From assembly GCF_034043675.1 (NCBI RefSeq), contig NZ_JAXCLA010000004.1, forward strand, positions 62,001 to 126,000: a stretch of DNA of 64,000 nucleotides, written 5' to 3'. The notes below the pieces were generated by a model. The model saw only the letters and a program-made list of their open reading frames with translations, ran no database searches and was not told the DNA's origin. This document shows positions 51,087 through 58,986 of the stretch, one piece after another (within the stretch, counting starts at the first letter, position 1; each line of letters begins with the position of its first letter). This DNA is from KK5 sp034043675. GTDB taxonomy: Bacteria > Pseudomonadota > Gammaproteobacteria > Burkholderiales > Burkholderiaceae_C. A program made the translations under genes and the position numbers.

Positions 51087-53198
51087 CTATCGGGTGAAGG
51101 CGGCGAGGTTACCTGCGTCCACGTTCAGTATGTTGCCGGTGCTCTTGGCGCTGAGGTGTTCGGCCGCGAAGAAGTAGCTGGCCTCGGCGATGTCCTCGGG
51201 GAACACGCTGCGCTTGAGCATCGAGCGCTCGCGGTAGAAGGCTTCGAGGTCGCCCTCGTCGATCTTGTTGGCGGCGGCGCGTTCCTCACTCCACTTGCCG
51301 GTCCAGATCTTGGAGCCGCGGATCACCGCGTCGGGGTTCACCACATTGCTGCGGATGCCCAGCGGGGCGCCTTCCAGCGCGAAGCTGCGTGACAGCTGGA
51401 TCTCGGCCGCCTTGGCCGCGCAGTAGGCGGTGGCCTGGTTGCTGGCCACCATGCCGTTCTTGCTGGCGATCATCACGATGGAGCCGCCCGTGCCCTGCGC
51501 CTTCATCTGGCGGAAGCCTTCGCGGCCGACCAGGAAGTAGCCGGTGGCGAGGATGCTCTGGTTGCGGTTCCACAGTTCCAGCGTGGTGTCTTCCAGCGGC
51601 GCGGCGGAGGCGATGCCGGCATTGCTGACGAGGATGTCCACGCCGCCAAATTCCAGCGCGGCCTTGTCGAAAGCGGCGATCACGCTGGCTTCCGAGGTCA
51701 CGTCGCAGGCGACGCCGCGCACATGGTCCTTGCCGTGGGCCTTGGACAGCTCCGCGCCGACGCTGGCCAGCGCCTCGGCATCGATGTCGGCCAGCACCAC
51801 GCAGCCGCCGTCGGCGAGGATGCGCTTGGCGATCGCCTGGCCGATGCCGCCGGCGCCGCCGGTCACCAGGGCCACCTTGCCGACCATGGGCTTGGGCTTG
51901 GGCATGCGCTGCAGCTTGGCCTCTTCGAGCAGCCAGTACTCGATGTCGAAGGCCTCCTGCTCGGGCAGGCCTACGTAGCGGTCCACCGCATCGGCGTCGC
52001 GCATCACGTTGATCGCGTTGACGTAGAACTCGCCGGCGATGCGCGCGGTGGCCTTGTCCTTGGCGATCGTCACCATGCCGATGCGCGGCAGCAGGATCAC
52101 GACCGGGTTCGGGTCGCGCAGCGGCGGGCTGGTCGGGCGCTTGCAGCGCTCGTAGTAGGCGCTGTAGTCGGCGCGGTAGCCGGCCAGCAATTGCTTCAGG
52201 CCGTCGCGCAGCGCGGCGCCGCTCAGCGTGTAGACCGACTCCGGCACGATCAGCGGGCGGATCTTGGTGCGCAGGAAGTGGTCCGGGCAGGACGTGCCCA
52301 GCGCCGCCAGCGGTTCCAGTTGCTGCGAGTTGACGAACTCGACGACGGCCGGCGAGGTGTCCAGGTGCAGGAGCTTGGCCGCCCCGCCCTCGGCGCCGTC
52401 ACTTGCCGATAAGCCGCGCAGCACCGGCATCAGCTTCGCCAGCGCTGCGTCGCGCTCGGCGTCGCTCAGCGATTGCAGCTTCGCGCCGCCGAACACCTGC
52501 AGCTTGCGCGAAACCCGCTGCTGTTCCAGCCAGGCCTGCGCCCGCTCGATCAGGTCCACCGTGTTCTCGTAGCAGCTCTTGGCCGTGTCGCCCCAGCTGA
52601 ACAGGCCGTGGCCGCCCAGCACGATGCCGCGCAAGCCCGGGTGCGCCTCGTTGTACGCGGCCAGTTGCTGGCCCAGCTCGTAGCCCGGGCGCAGCCAGGG
52701 CATCCAGCCGACCGTGCCTTCGAACACCTGCTTTGTGATCGCCTCGGAGTTCTCCATCGCGGCGATGGCGATCACCGCATCCGGGTGCATGTGGTCGACG
52801 TGCGCATAGGGCAGCGACGAATGCAGCGGCGTGTCGATCGAGGCGGCGCGTGCGTTCAGGTTGAAGGTGCAGTGCGGCAGGTAGCCGACCATCTCGTCCT
52901 CGTGCTCGAGGCCGCGGTACAGCTTCTTCAGGGCGCGCAGCTTGTCCATGTAGAGCGTCGAGAAGCCGTCCAGCTTCATCGAACCGACGTCGCCGCCGGA
53001 GCCCTTGACCCACAGCACCTCGACCTGCTCGCCGCTCAGCGGATCGGTCTGGTGCAGCTTGGCGGAGGTGTTGCCGCCGCCGTAGTTGGTGATGCGCAGG
53101 TCCGAACCGAGCAGGTTCGAGCGATACAGCAGCAGGTTCGGTGCGTCGAGCGCGGCAGCGCGCGCGTCATCCCAGCGAGGGAAAGGCTTCTGAGTCAT
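51087..53198 (-). CDS. rhaD: Bifunctional rhamnulose-1-phosphate aldolase / short-chain dehydrogenase RhaD
   Basis: A 703-residue fusion. Residues 1 to about 430 are a class II aldolase (AraD-like) with the metal-binding region HVDHMHPDAVIAIAAME and the block IVLGGHGLFSWGDTAKSCYE; it cleaves L-rhamnulose-1-phosphate to DHAP and L-lactaldehyde. Residues about 440-703 are a short-chain dehydrogenase (VTGGAGGIGQAIAKRIL, YCAAKAAE as the YxxxK pair) that should oxidise lactaldehyde to lactate. It is the first gene of the operon, with AGGAG upstream. The 160-bp gap to the LysR gene holds the promoter. Confidence 0.93.
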   Translation of the reverse strand: MTQKPFPRWDDARAAALDAPNLLLYRSNLLGSDLRITNYGGGNTSAKLHQTDPLSGEQVEVLWVKGSGGDVGSMKLDGFSTLYMDKLRALKKLYRGLEHEDEMVGYLPHCTFNLNARAASIDTPLHSSLPYAHVDHMHPDAVIAIAAMENSEAITKQVFEGTVGWMPWLRPGYELGQQLAAYNEAHPGLRGIVLGGHGLFSWGDTAKSCYENTVDLIERAQAWLEQQRVSRKLQVFGGAKLQSLSDAERDAALAKLMPVLRGLSASDGAEGGAAKLLHLDTSPAVVEFVNSQQLEPLAALGTSCPDHFLRTKIRPLIVPESVYTLSGAALRDGLKQLLAGYRADYSAYYERCKRPTSPPLRDPNPVVILLPRIGMVTIAKDKATARIAGEFYVNAINVMRDADAVDRYVGLPEQEAFDIEYWLLEEAKLQRMPKPKPMVGKVALVTGGAGGIGQAIAKRILADGGCVVLADIDAEALASVGAELSKAHGKDHVRGVACDVTSEASVIAAFDKAALEFGGVDILVSNAGIASAAPLEDTTLELWNRNQSILATGYFLVGREGFRQMKAQGTGGSIVMIASKNGMVASNQATAYCAAKAAEIQLSRSFALEGAPLGIRSNVVNPDAVIRGSKIWTGKWSEERAAANKIDEGDLEAFYRERSMLKRSVFPEDIAEASYFFAAEHLSAKSTGNILNVDAGNLAAFTR

Positions 53199-53246
53199 GT
53201 GATCGTGTCTCCTGCTTCGCAGCTTAGGCAGGCACGTTCATTAAGC

Positions 53247-53266
53247 CAATTGATGATTACTCATTG
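53247..53266. promoter_or_regulatory. Candidate LysR-type operator between rhaD and the LysR gene
   Basis: In the 160-bp divergent gap CAAT (53247-53250) and ATTG (53263-53266) enclose an inner ATGA-TTAC-TCAT dyad. Interrupted dyads of this kind are typical of LysR-family binding sites. It lies 49 bp from rhaD and 93 bp from the regulator gene. The region is AT-rich relative to its surroundings. Confidence 0.4.
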
Positions 53267-53358
53267 AGTCCATAAGCGTGAGCGTATAGAGTTGCAGCAA
53301 TCCGCCCAATCGCTGGCAAGTCCTGGCCCTCGGCCGGGAAACACAAGGGAAAGTCCTG

Positions 53359-54303
53359 ATGAGCCAGGCCACCGGCCCGCTGAACCTGCGCATGCTGCGC
53401 GTCTTCGAGGCCGTGGCCCAGCACGGCAGCTTCTCGCGCGCTGCCGAGGTGCTATCGATGAGCCAGCCGGCCGTCTCGCTGCAGATCCGGCAGCTGGAGA
53501 CCGAGCTGGGCGTCACCCTGTTCACCGGCCCGCAGCGCAGCCGCCTGAGCGACGCCGGCCGCGAACTGCTGCAGCACGCCCGCATCATCGCGGCGCAGGT
53601 GCGCGCGGCCGAGGAGGCGCTGGGCGGTTACGCCGTCGAACCGGAGGGCGGCCGACGGGGCCAGCGCGGCCTGCTGCACCTGGGCGTTGTCTCCACCGCC
53701 CACTACTTCGCGCCGCGGCTGATGCATGCGTTCAACCAGCTGCATCCGGACGTACGGCTGAAGCTCACCGTGGCCAAGCGGGGCGAGGTACTGGCGATGC
53801 TGGGCGAGCATCAGCTCGACATCGCGATCAGCGGCTATCCGCCCTCGGAGAGCGACCTGGAGGCCACCAGCTTCGCTCGCCACCCGCACTGCATCGTCGC
53901 CCACCCGGACAACCCGCTGGCGGCACGCCAGCGCCTGCGCTGGGCCGACCTGCGCGACGAGCACTTCATCTTTCGCGAGCCGGGCTCGGCCACGCGCCAG
54001 TTCCTGGAGCAGTTGCTGCAGTCGCAGGCCATCCAGGTGCGCGCCGGGTTGGAGCTGGCCGGCAACGAGACGATCAAGCAGGCCGTGATGTGCGGCATGG
54101 GCATCAGCTTCCTGTCGGCCCACACCTTCCAGGTCGAGTTGCAGGCCGGGATGATGGTCGTGCTCGACGTGATCGACATGCCCAAGACGATCGACTGGTG
54201 CTTCGTCCAGCGCCGCGACACGGTGCTCAGCGGCGTGCCCGCCGCCTTCCGCGACTTCGTGATCGCGGAGGGTGCGCACTGGGCGGCGTGCCGGACGAGC
54301 TAA
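53359..54303 (+). CDS. LysR-family transcriptional regulator, divergent from the rhamnose operon
   Basis: A 314-residue LysR regulator. The winged helix-turn-helix is at about 8-67 (LRVFEAVAQHGSFSRAAEVL and SQPAVSLQIRQLETELGVTL). The effector domain follows, with VSTAHYFAPRLMHAFNQLHPDV, resembling the CbbR/CysB-like subgroup that binds small metabolites. An AAGGGA ribosome-binding site is 8 nt upstream. Its divergent position makes it the likely activator of the rhamnose operon, although rhamnose operons are usually governed by AraC- or DeoR-type proteins. The gene downstream converges with a 2-bp gap. Confidence 0.9.
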   Translation: MSQATGPLNLRMLRVFEAVAQHGSFSRAAEVLSMSQPAVSLQIRQLETELGVTLFTGPQRSRLSDAGRELLQHARIIAAQVRAAEEALGGYAVEPEGGRRGQRGLLHLGVVSTAHYFAPRLMHAFNQLHPDVRLKLTVAKRGEVLAMLGEHQLDIAISGYPPSESDLEATSFARHPHCIVAHPDNPLAARQRLRWADLRDEHFIFREPGSATRQFLEQLLQSQAIQVRAGLELAGNETIKQAVMCGMGISFLSAHTFQVELQAGMMVVLDVIDMPKTIDWCFVQRRDTVLSGVPAAFRDFVIAEGAHWAACRTS

Positions 54304-54305
54304 GG

Positions 54306-54557
54306 CTAGGGTTCTACAGCCAGCCGCGTCGTCACGCCGTAGACCGCATCGATGGCCGCATGGGCGGCCTCCTCCGCATTGGTCTCGGCCTCGGCCTGGG
54401 TGGCCCAGCCGCGCTCCATCGAGACCCAGGTGAACTTCTGCGCGTGGTCGGGCGGCACGGCGGCCGGGTCGCCCAGCAGGCGGAAGCGGCCGGTCCAGAC
54501 GCCGCCGTCCTGCAGCGCCTCGACCACGTAGGCATGGTCCCGGTAGCAATGGCTCAT
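54306..54557 (-). CDS. Small hypothetical protein
   Basis: An 83-residue protein I do not recognise. It starts MSHCYRDHAYVVEALQDG and looks like a compact alpha/beta domain with an amphipathic helix near the end (AEAETNAEEAAHAAIDAVYG). A GGAGAG ribosome-binding site is 6 nt before the ATG at 54557. Codon use is like that of its neighbours. A CTGTAGGAC motif lies about 95 bp upstream. It is not obviously linked to the convergent LysR gene. Confidence 0.65.
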   Translation of the reverse strand: MSHCYRDHAYVVEALQDGGVWTGRFRLLGDPAAVPPDHAQKFTWVSMERGWATQAEAETNAEEAAHAAIDAVYGVTTRLAVEP

Positions 54558-54706
54558 GAGCTCTCTCCGCCTGTCGCTGATGAAAGCCGGATGCGGCAAC
54601 CTGCATGCCCACGTCGGGGGAATGTTGCACCTCGCAAAGCAGGCGCAGTCCTACAGAGCGACGCGCGGCAGCTCGCGATCATCTCGGGCAAATATCGGGG
54701 ACCCGC

Positions 54707-56053
54707 ATGGCCATCGACGAACTGCCTCCCGTGGCATCGCTGCCGCACGAGCCTGATCGCCTCGGCGATTCGCTGAACGCACGCACGCTGCGTCGGCTCC
54801 AGATGAACTCGTTCAACTACTTCATCGAGGAGACCAACCCCGAGAACGGCCTGGTGCTGGATAAGACCGCGGACGACTGGCCCGCCAGCATCGCCGCGAT
54901 GGGCATGGCGCTGACGGTCTGGCTGGTCGGCGCGCGCCGCCACTTCATCACCCGCGAGGAAGCGCTGCAGCGCAGCCTGACGATGCTGCGCTTCCTGGCC
55001 GCCAGCGAACAGGGCGAAGGCGAATCCGCCACCGGCTACCGCGGCTTCTACTACCACTTCCTCGACCTGAAGACCGGCGCGCGCGCCTGGCGCTGCGAGC
55101 TGTCCAGCGTGGACACGGCGCTGCTGATCGCCGGCGCGCTGGCCGCTTTCGAATACTTCGATCGGCCGCTGCCCGACGAGATCGAGCTGCGCCGGCTCGC
55201 AAGGCAGCTCTACGAGCGCGTCGACTGGGAATGGATGCTCGACGGCGGCACCACCTTGCGCCACGGCTGGAAGCCGGAGACAGGGTTCCTGCCCTACCGC
55301 TGGGAAGGCTACGACGAGGCGCTGATCCTGTACCTGCTGGCCCTGGGCTCGCCCACGCACCCGATCCCGCCCGAGTGCTACCCGGCCTGGGCCACCACCT
55401 ACGAGTGGAAGACGATCTACGGCATCGAGCACCTGTACGCCGGCCCGCTGTTCATCCACCAGATGTCGCACATCTGGTGCGACTTCCGCGGCATCCGCGA
55501 TGCCTTCATGCGCGAGCACGACTGCGACTACTTCGAGAACAGCCGCCGCGCGACCCTGGTGCAGCAGCAGTACGCGATCCGCAACCCGCAGGGCTTCCGC
55601 CATCTGGACGAGATGAACTGGGGCATCACCGCCAGCGACGGCCCCGGCAACGTCACGAAGAAGATCGACGGCATCGAGCGCACCTTCTACGACTACATCG
55701 CCCGCGGCGCGCCCTACGGCCCGGACGACGGCACGATCGCGCCCTGGGCGGTGGCGGCCTCCCTGCCCTTCGCGCCGGAGATCGTCGCACCGACGATCTC
55801 CGCCATGACCCACCTGCACCTGTCGGTGCCCAACCCCTACGGTTTCAAGGCCTCGTTCAATCCGGTGTTCCACGGCGAGCGCGACGACCCGGTCGGCTGG
55901 GTCTCGCCCTTCCATTTCGGCATCAACGAAGGGCCGACGGTGCTGATGATCGAGAACTACCGCAGCGGGATGATCTGGCAGTTGATGCGGCATTGCGCCC
56001 CGCTGCGCGCGGGGCTCAATGCCGCCGGCTTCTCCGGCGGCTGGCTGGACTGA
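54707..56053 (+). CDS. Glucoamylase-like (GH144-type) protein
   Basis: A 448-residue protein similar to the glycoamylase-like domain of cyclic beta-1,2-glucan synthases and to GH144 endo-beta-1,2-glucanases. It shows an alpha/alpha-barrel pattern with acidic and aromatic blocks: NYFIEETNPENGLVLDKT, GYRGFYYHFLDLKTG, FLPYRWEGYDEALILYLLALG, SHIWCDFRGIRD and NWGITASDGPG. No signal peptide is seen at the ATG at 54707, unlike secreted GH144 enzymes; the frame is open upstream to 54605 but adds no clear signal. It may act on cytosolic or periplasmic glucans. No ribosome-binding site stands out. Confidence 0.78.
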   Translation: MAIDELPPVASLPHEPDRLGDSLNARTLRRLQMNSFNYFIEETNPENGLVLDKTADDWPASIAAMGMALTVWLVGARRHFITREEALQRSLTMLRFLAASEQGEGESATGYRGFYYHFLDLKTGARAWRCELSSVDTALLIAGALAAFEYFDRPLPDEIELRRLARQLYERVDWEWMLDGGTTLRHGWKPETGFLPYRWEGYDEALILYLLALGSPTHPIPPECYPAWATTYEWKTIYGIEHLYAGPLFIHQMSHIWCDFRGIRDAFMREHDCDYFENSRRATLVQQQYAIRNPQGFRHLDEMNWGITASDGPGNVTKKIDGIERTFYDYIARGAPYGPDDGTIAPWAVAASLPFAPEIVAPTISAMTHLHLSVPNPYGFKASFNPVFHGERDDPVGWVSPFHFGINEGPTVLMIENYRSGMIWQLMRHCAPLRAGLNAAGFSGGWLD

Positions 56054-56068
56054 ACGCCAAGACCGCGC

Positions 56069-56842
56069 TCAGGGCTCGTGCTCGTCCCAATAGCCGGGTT
56101 GGCCGTACGAGGCATACAGACGCCGCTCGTAGTCGCGGTCGACCACCATGCTCTCGTCGAACTCCGGGCTGGCCTTGACCTGCTCGCGGGTCAGGTTCAC
56201 CGACACGCTGCCCTCGGTCCAGCTGATCTCGCGGATCCAGCCCGGTGCGATCAACACCTTCTTGCCGCCCGGCCACCAGTTGCGCGTGTCCACCACCAGG
56301 TAGCGGATCAGCCAGGATTCGTCGTCGAAGACGAAGTCCTTCACATGGCCGATGCTGCCGTCGGTGGCCTGGATGTCGTAGCCGTCAACGTGGGCGGAGC
56401 TGCGCAGGTGAACGTCCTCCGGCGGTATCTCCACCGGCGGCGCCAGTTGCCCCGCCACCGGCACGACCGGCATCAGCGGCAGGAAGGGATAGCCGCCCAT
56501 CGCCCACAGGTCCGCACCGTCCCAGTAGTCGGGGTAGGCGTAGTAGCCGAGGTATTCGCGCTCCAGGCGGCGCGAGATCGGCTGGTGGGTGTCGATGTCG
56601 GGGCTGTTCTTGACCTGCTCGCGGGTGAGGCTCACGTGCAGCGCCTCGCCCGTCTCCACCGGATGCCGCACCGAATACGGCGAGATCAGCACCTTGCGCT
56701 CGGCCAGCCAGGAACCGGTGTCGACCACCAGGTAGCGGATCACCCATTTCTGGTCGTCGAAGTAGGCCTCACTGACCTTGCCGATGTCGCCGTCGAGAGC
56801 GTTGATCGCAGTGCCGCGGATGCGGCTGACACTGTTCAGCAT
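56069..56842 (-). CDS. Tandem PRC-barrel protein
   Basis: A 257-residue protein with two PRC-barrel domains (about 1-85 and 145-235). Each contains the pattern GxIGxVxxxxFDDxxWxIRYLVVDTxxWL, seen as GDIGKVSEAYFDDQKW and GSIGHVKDFVFDDESW, followed by VLISP/VLIAP and NLTREQVK-type ends. A Pro/Tyr-rich linker joins them. Such proteins are widespread in betaproteobacteria, often near stress or ribosome-maturation genes, with no assigned activity. The start at 56842 is the first family-like Met. A small gene diverges across a 174-bp gap. Confidence 0.85.
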   Translation of the reverse strand: MLNSVSRIRGTAINALDGDIGKVSEAYFDDQKWVIRYLVVDTGSWLAERKVLISPYSVRHPVETGEALHVSLTREQVKNSPDIDTHQPISRRLEREYLGYYAYPDYWDGADLWAMGGYPFLPLMPVVPVAGQLAPPVEIPPEDVHLRSSAHVDGYDIQATDGSIGHVKDFVFDDESWLIRYLVVDTRNWWPGGKKVLIAPGWIREISWTEGSVSVNLTREQVKASPEFDESMVVDRDYERRLYASYGQPGYWDEHEP

Positions 56843-57016
56843 GATGGCTTCTCCTGAGTTCGTGTTACATCCAGTGTGGTGCCGGTGCTTTGCCGGCCCT
56901 GTAGGACGAGCGAGCGAATGAGCGTCGGCATCGGATTGCCATCGGTCAATCTTGCGCTGGTCGCACGGCACACCGTTTGCCCGCCTTGGCACCGTCACTT
57001 TCTCCCTTGAGGATCG

Positions 57017-57253
57017 ATGATGGGTCAGAGGCTCCACCAAGGCGTGAACCACACGCTGTTCCGCGGCATCGCGGCCGAGGACATGGACGACGACGATTCG
57101 CTGTTCATCAGTGAATTGCGCGACGAGCAGAACGAGCAGCGCCGCCGCCGCAATGCCGGCAAGGCAGCCTGGCTGCGGCATCACGATCCGGACGACTCGC
57201 TGCCGCAGCGCGCGCACCATCACGGTGAGCCGCGCCGCAGTTCGCTCAAATAG
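57017..57253 (+). CDS. Small charged hypothetical protein
   Basis: A 78-residue, highly charged protein that I do not recognise. It has an acidic patch (EDMDDDDSL) and a basic, His-rich end (QRAHHHGEPRRSSLK), and is probably largely helical or disordered. A GAGG ribosome-binding site precedes ATGATG. It overlaps the end of the convergent Nramp-type gene by 8 bp. CTGTAGGAC lies 110 bp upstream. No paralogue occurs in the window. Confidence 0.5.
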   Translation: MMGQRLHQGVNHTLFRGIAAEDMDDDDSLFISELRDEQNEQRRRRNAGKAAWLRHHDPDDSLPQRAHHHGEPRRSSLK

Positions 57254-58550
57254 CCGTCATCGAAAGCGCCAGCATCGCGAGCGTGGCGGCGGCCATCACG
57301 GCCGTCGCGCCCCAGCCAAGCCGGCGCCAGCGGGGCGACAAGGTCAGCTTGCCCATCACGCGCGCATCGCCAGCGGCGAGCATCACCGCGGCCATGACCG
57401 GCACCGAGATCACGGCGTTGATCACGGCCGACCAGAACAGCGCGCTGATCGGGTTCCAGCCGGCGCTGCCGATCAGAGCGCCCACGACCATCGCCGCGGC
57501 GATCACGCCGTAGAACGCCCGTGCGCGCTTCAGCGGGCGGTCCAGCCCGGCGCGCCAGCCGAACAGATCGGCCATCGCGTAGGCGGCCGAGCCGGCCAGC
57601 ACCGGCAGGGCCAGCATGCCCGTGCCGATGATGCCCAGCGCGAACAGCGCGAAGGCGGCCTCGCCCGCGATCGGCTTCAGCGCGCTGGCGGCCTGCACGC
57701 TGCTGTCGATGTAGGTGATGCCCTGCGCATGCAGGGTCGCCGCGCTTGCCACGATCATGAAGAAGGCGGTGCCGTTCGAGAAGGCCATGCCTACCCAGGT
57801 GTCCAGCTTCATCCGCCGGGTCTGCTCGCGCACCTGCGCCGGCGCGTCGCACAGCGCCCTGTCGGCCGGCACGCGGGCGATCTCCTCCACCTCCTGCGAG
57901 GCCTGCCAGAAGAACAGGTAGGGGCTGATCGTCGTGCCGAGGATGGCGACGACGGTGGTGAGCCCGTCCTTGCCGTCGATGTGGGGCGTTACGGCGCCGC
58001 GCAAGGCCTGGCCCCAATCCACGTGCACGGCGAAGGCGAGACCCACGTAAGCCAGCAGCGGCAAGGTCAGCCACTTCAGCACGTTCACGTAGCGCCGGTA
58101 CGGCAGCCACACCTGCAGCAGCAGCGACAGCGCACCGAAAGCCACCACGAACAGCACCGTGCCCGCATGGCTGGACGCGCCGCGCAGCAGCAAGGTGGCG
58201 GCGTCGCCCATCGCGTTCAGGTCGGCGCCGAGATTGATCACGTTGGCCAGCAGGAGCAGGCCGACGAGCCCGCGCACCAGCCAGCCGGGGCAGATCAGCG
58301 CGAAGTTGCTCGCCAGGCCCTTGCCGGTGACTCTGCCGATGCGCGCGCTCGCGAGCTGGATGCCCACCATCAGCGGGAATGTCAGCAGCAGGGTCCAGCA
58401 GGTGCCGTAGCCGAACTGCGCACCGGCCTGCGAATAGGTGGCGATGCCGCTCGGGTCGTCATCCGCCGCGCCGGTGATCAGGCCCGGACCGAGCTTGCGC
58501 CACCAGCGTTGCTGTACCTCGGATGCGGACTCGGCGGGGATCGTCGACAT
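57246..58550 (-). CDS. Nramp-related metal transporter with altered binding motif
   Basis: A 434-residue membrane protein with about eleven helices, of the Nramp (natural resistance-associated macrophage protein) superfamily. The helix-1 motif reads DDPSG (31-35) where Mn/Fe Nramps have DPGN, and the helix-6 region reads TISPYLFFWQ where they have a Met-Pro-His motif. These changes suggest a different ion (for example Mg) or a divergent role. The ATG at 58550 starts a normal soluble N-terminal segment; the longer frame is not supported. Neighbours give no clue to substrate. Confidence 0.82.
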   Translation of the reverse strand: MSTIPAESASEVQQRWWRKLGPGLITGAADDDPSGIATYSQAGAQFGYGTCWTLLLTFPLMVGIQLASARIGRVTGKGLASNFALICPGWLVRGLVGLLLLANVINLGADLNAMGDAATLLLRGASSHAGTVLFVVAFGALSLLLQVWLPYRRYVNVLKWLTLPLLAYVGLAFAVHVDWGQALRGAVTPHIDGKDGLTTVVAILGTTISPYLFFWQASQEVEEIARVPADRALCDAPAQVREQTRRMKLDTWVGMAFSNGTAFFMIVASAATLHAQGITYIDSSVQAASALKPIAGEAAFALFALGIIGTGMLALPVLAGSAAYAMADLFGWRAGLDRPLKRARAFYGVIAAAMVVGALIGSAGWNPISALFWSAVINAVISVPVMAAVMLAAGDARVMGKLTLSPRWRRLGWGATAVMAAATLAMLALSMTAI

Positions 58551-58733
58551 GCACTGATTCTGGGCAGCGCGGCCACGCAAGCGTGTGGGCCCGGCGCGCG
58601 AAGCGGCGTAGGACGCGAACGGTAAGGCGACGGGTAGGACGATGCCCACGTTCATGCCCGGCTGCGTCCCGCAGTCAAGACGATCGATGCGGCTTACGCT
58701 GGATACGTCTTCCAATTTCGAAGGAGTTCGATC

Positions 58734-58916
58734 ATGAACAAGGACCAGATCAAGGGCGCCGCCAAGGACGCCGCGGGCAAGCTGCAGCAGAAGGCCGGCG
58801 AGGTCGTGGGCAGCACCAGCCAGCAGGCCAAGGGCCTGGAGAAGCAGGTCGAAGGCAAGGTCCAGAAGAGCTACGGTGATGCGCGCGAAGCCGCCAAGGA
58901 CATTCAGCGCCGCTAA
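58734..58916 (+). CDS. CsbD-family stress protein
   Basis: A 60-residue hydrophilic protein of the CsbD family, general-stress proteins of unknown function. The core NKDQIKGAAKDAAGKLQQKA and GSTSQQAKGLEKQVEGKVQK is typical, followed by YGDAREAAKDIQRR. A GAAGGAG ribosome-binding site lies 6-7 nt upstream. Two GTAGGAC motifs lie 94-126 bp upstream. A strong terminator follows the gene. Confidence 0.93.
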   Translation: MNKDQIKGAAKDAAGKLQQKAGEVVGSTSQQAKGLEKQVEGKVQKSYGDAREAAKDIQRR

Positions 58917-58936
58917 GCCTGCCCCCTGAACCCGAG

Positions 58937-58967
58937 AGCCCCATCCGTGCCAGGATGGGGCTTTCTC
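58937..58967 (+). terminator. Intrinsic terminator after the csbD-like gene
   Basis: A perfect 10-bp stem (AGCCCCATCC and GGATGGGGCT) with a 6-nt loop, followed by TTCTC. It separates the small stress gene from the metallopeptidase gene. Confidence 0.8.
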
Positions 58968-58986
58968 ACGTCTGGAAGGTCACCCG

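Noticed and set aside
48668..51097. Plus-strand open frame of 809 codons opposite rhaS and rhaI
   Set aside because: Antisense shadow with no domain signature; the minus-strand genes are unambiguous.
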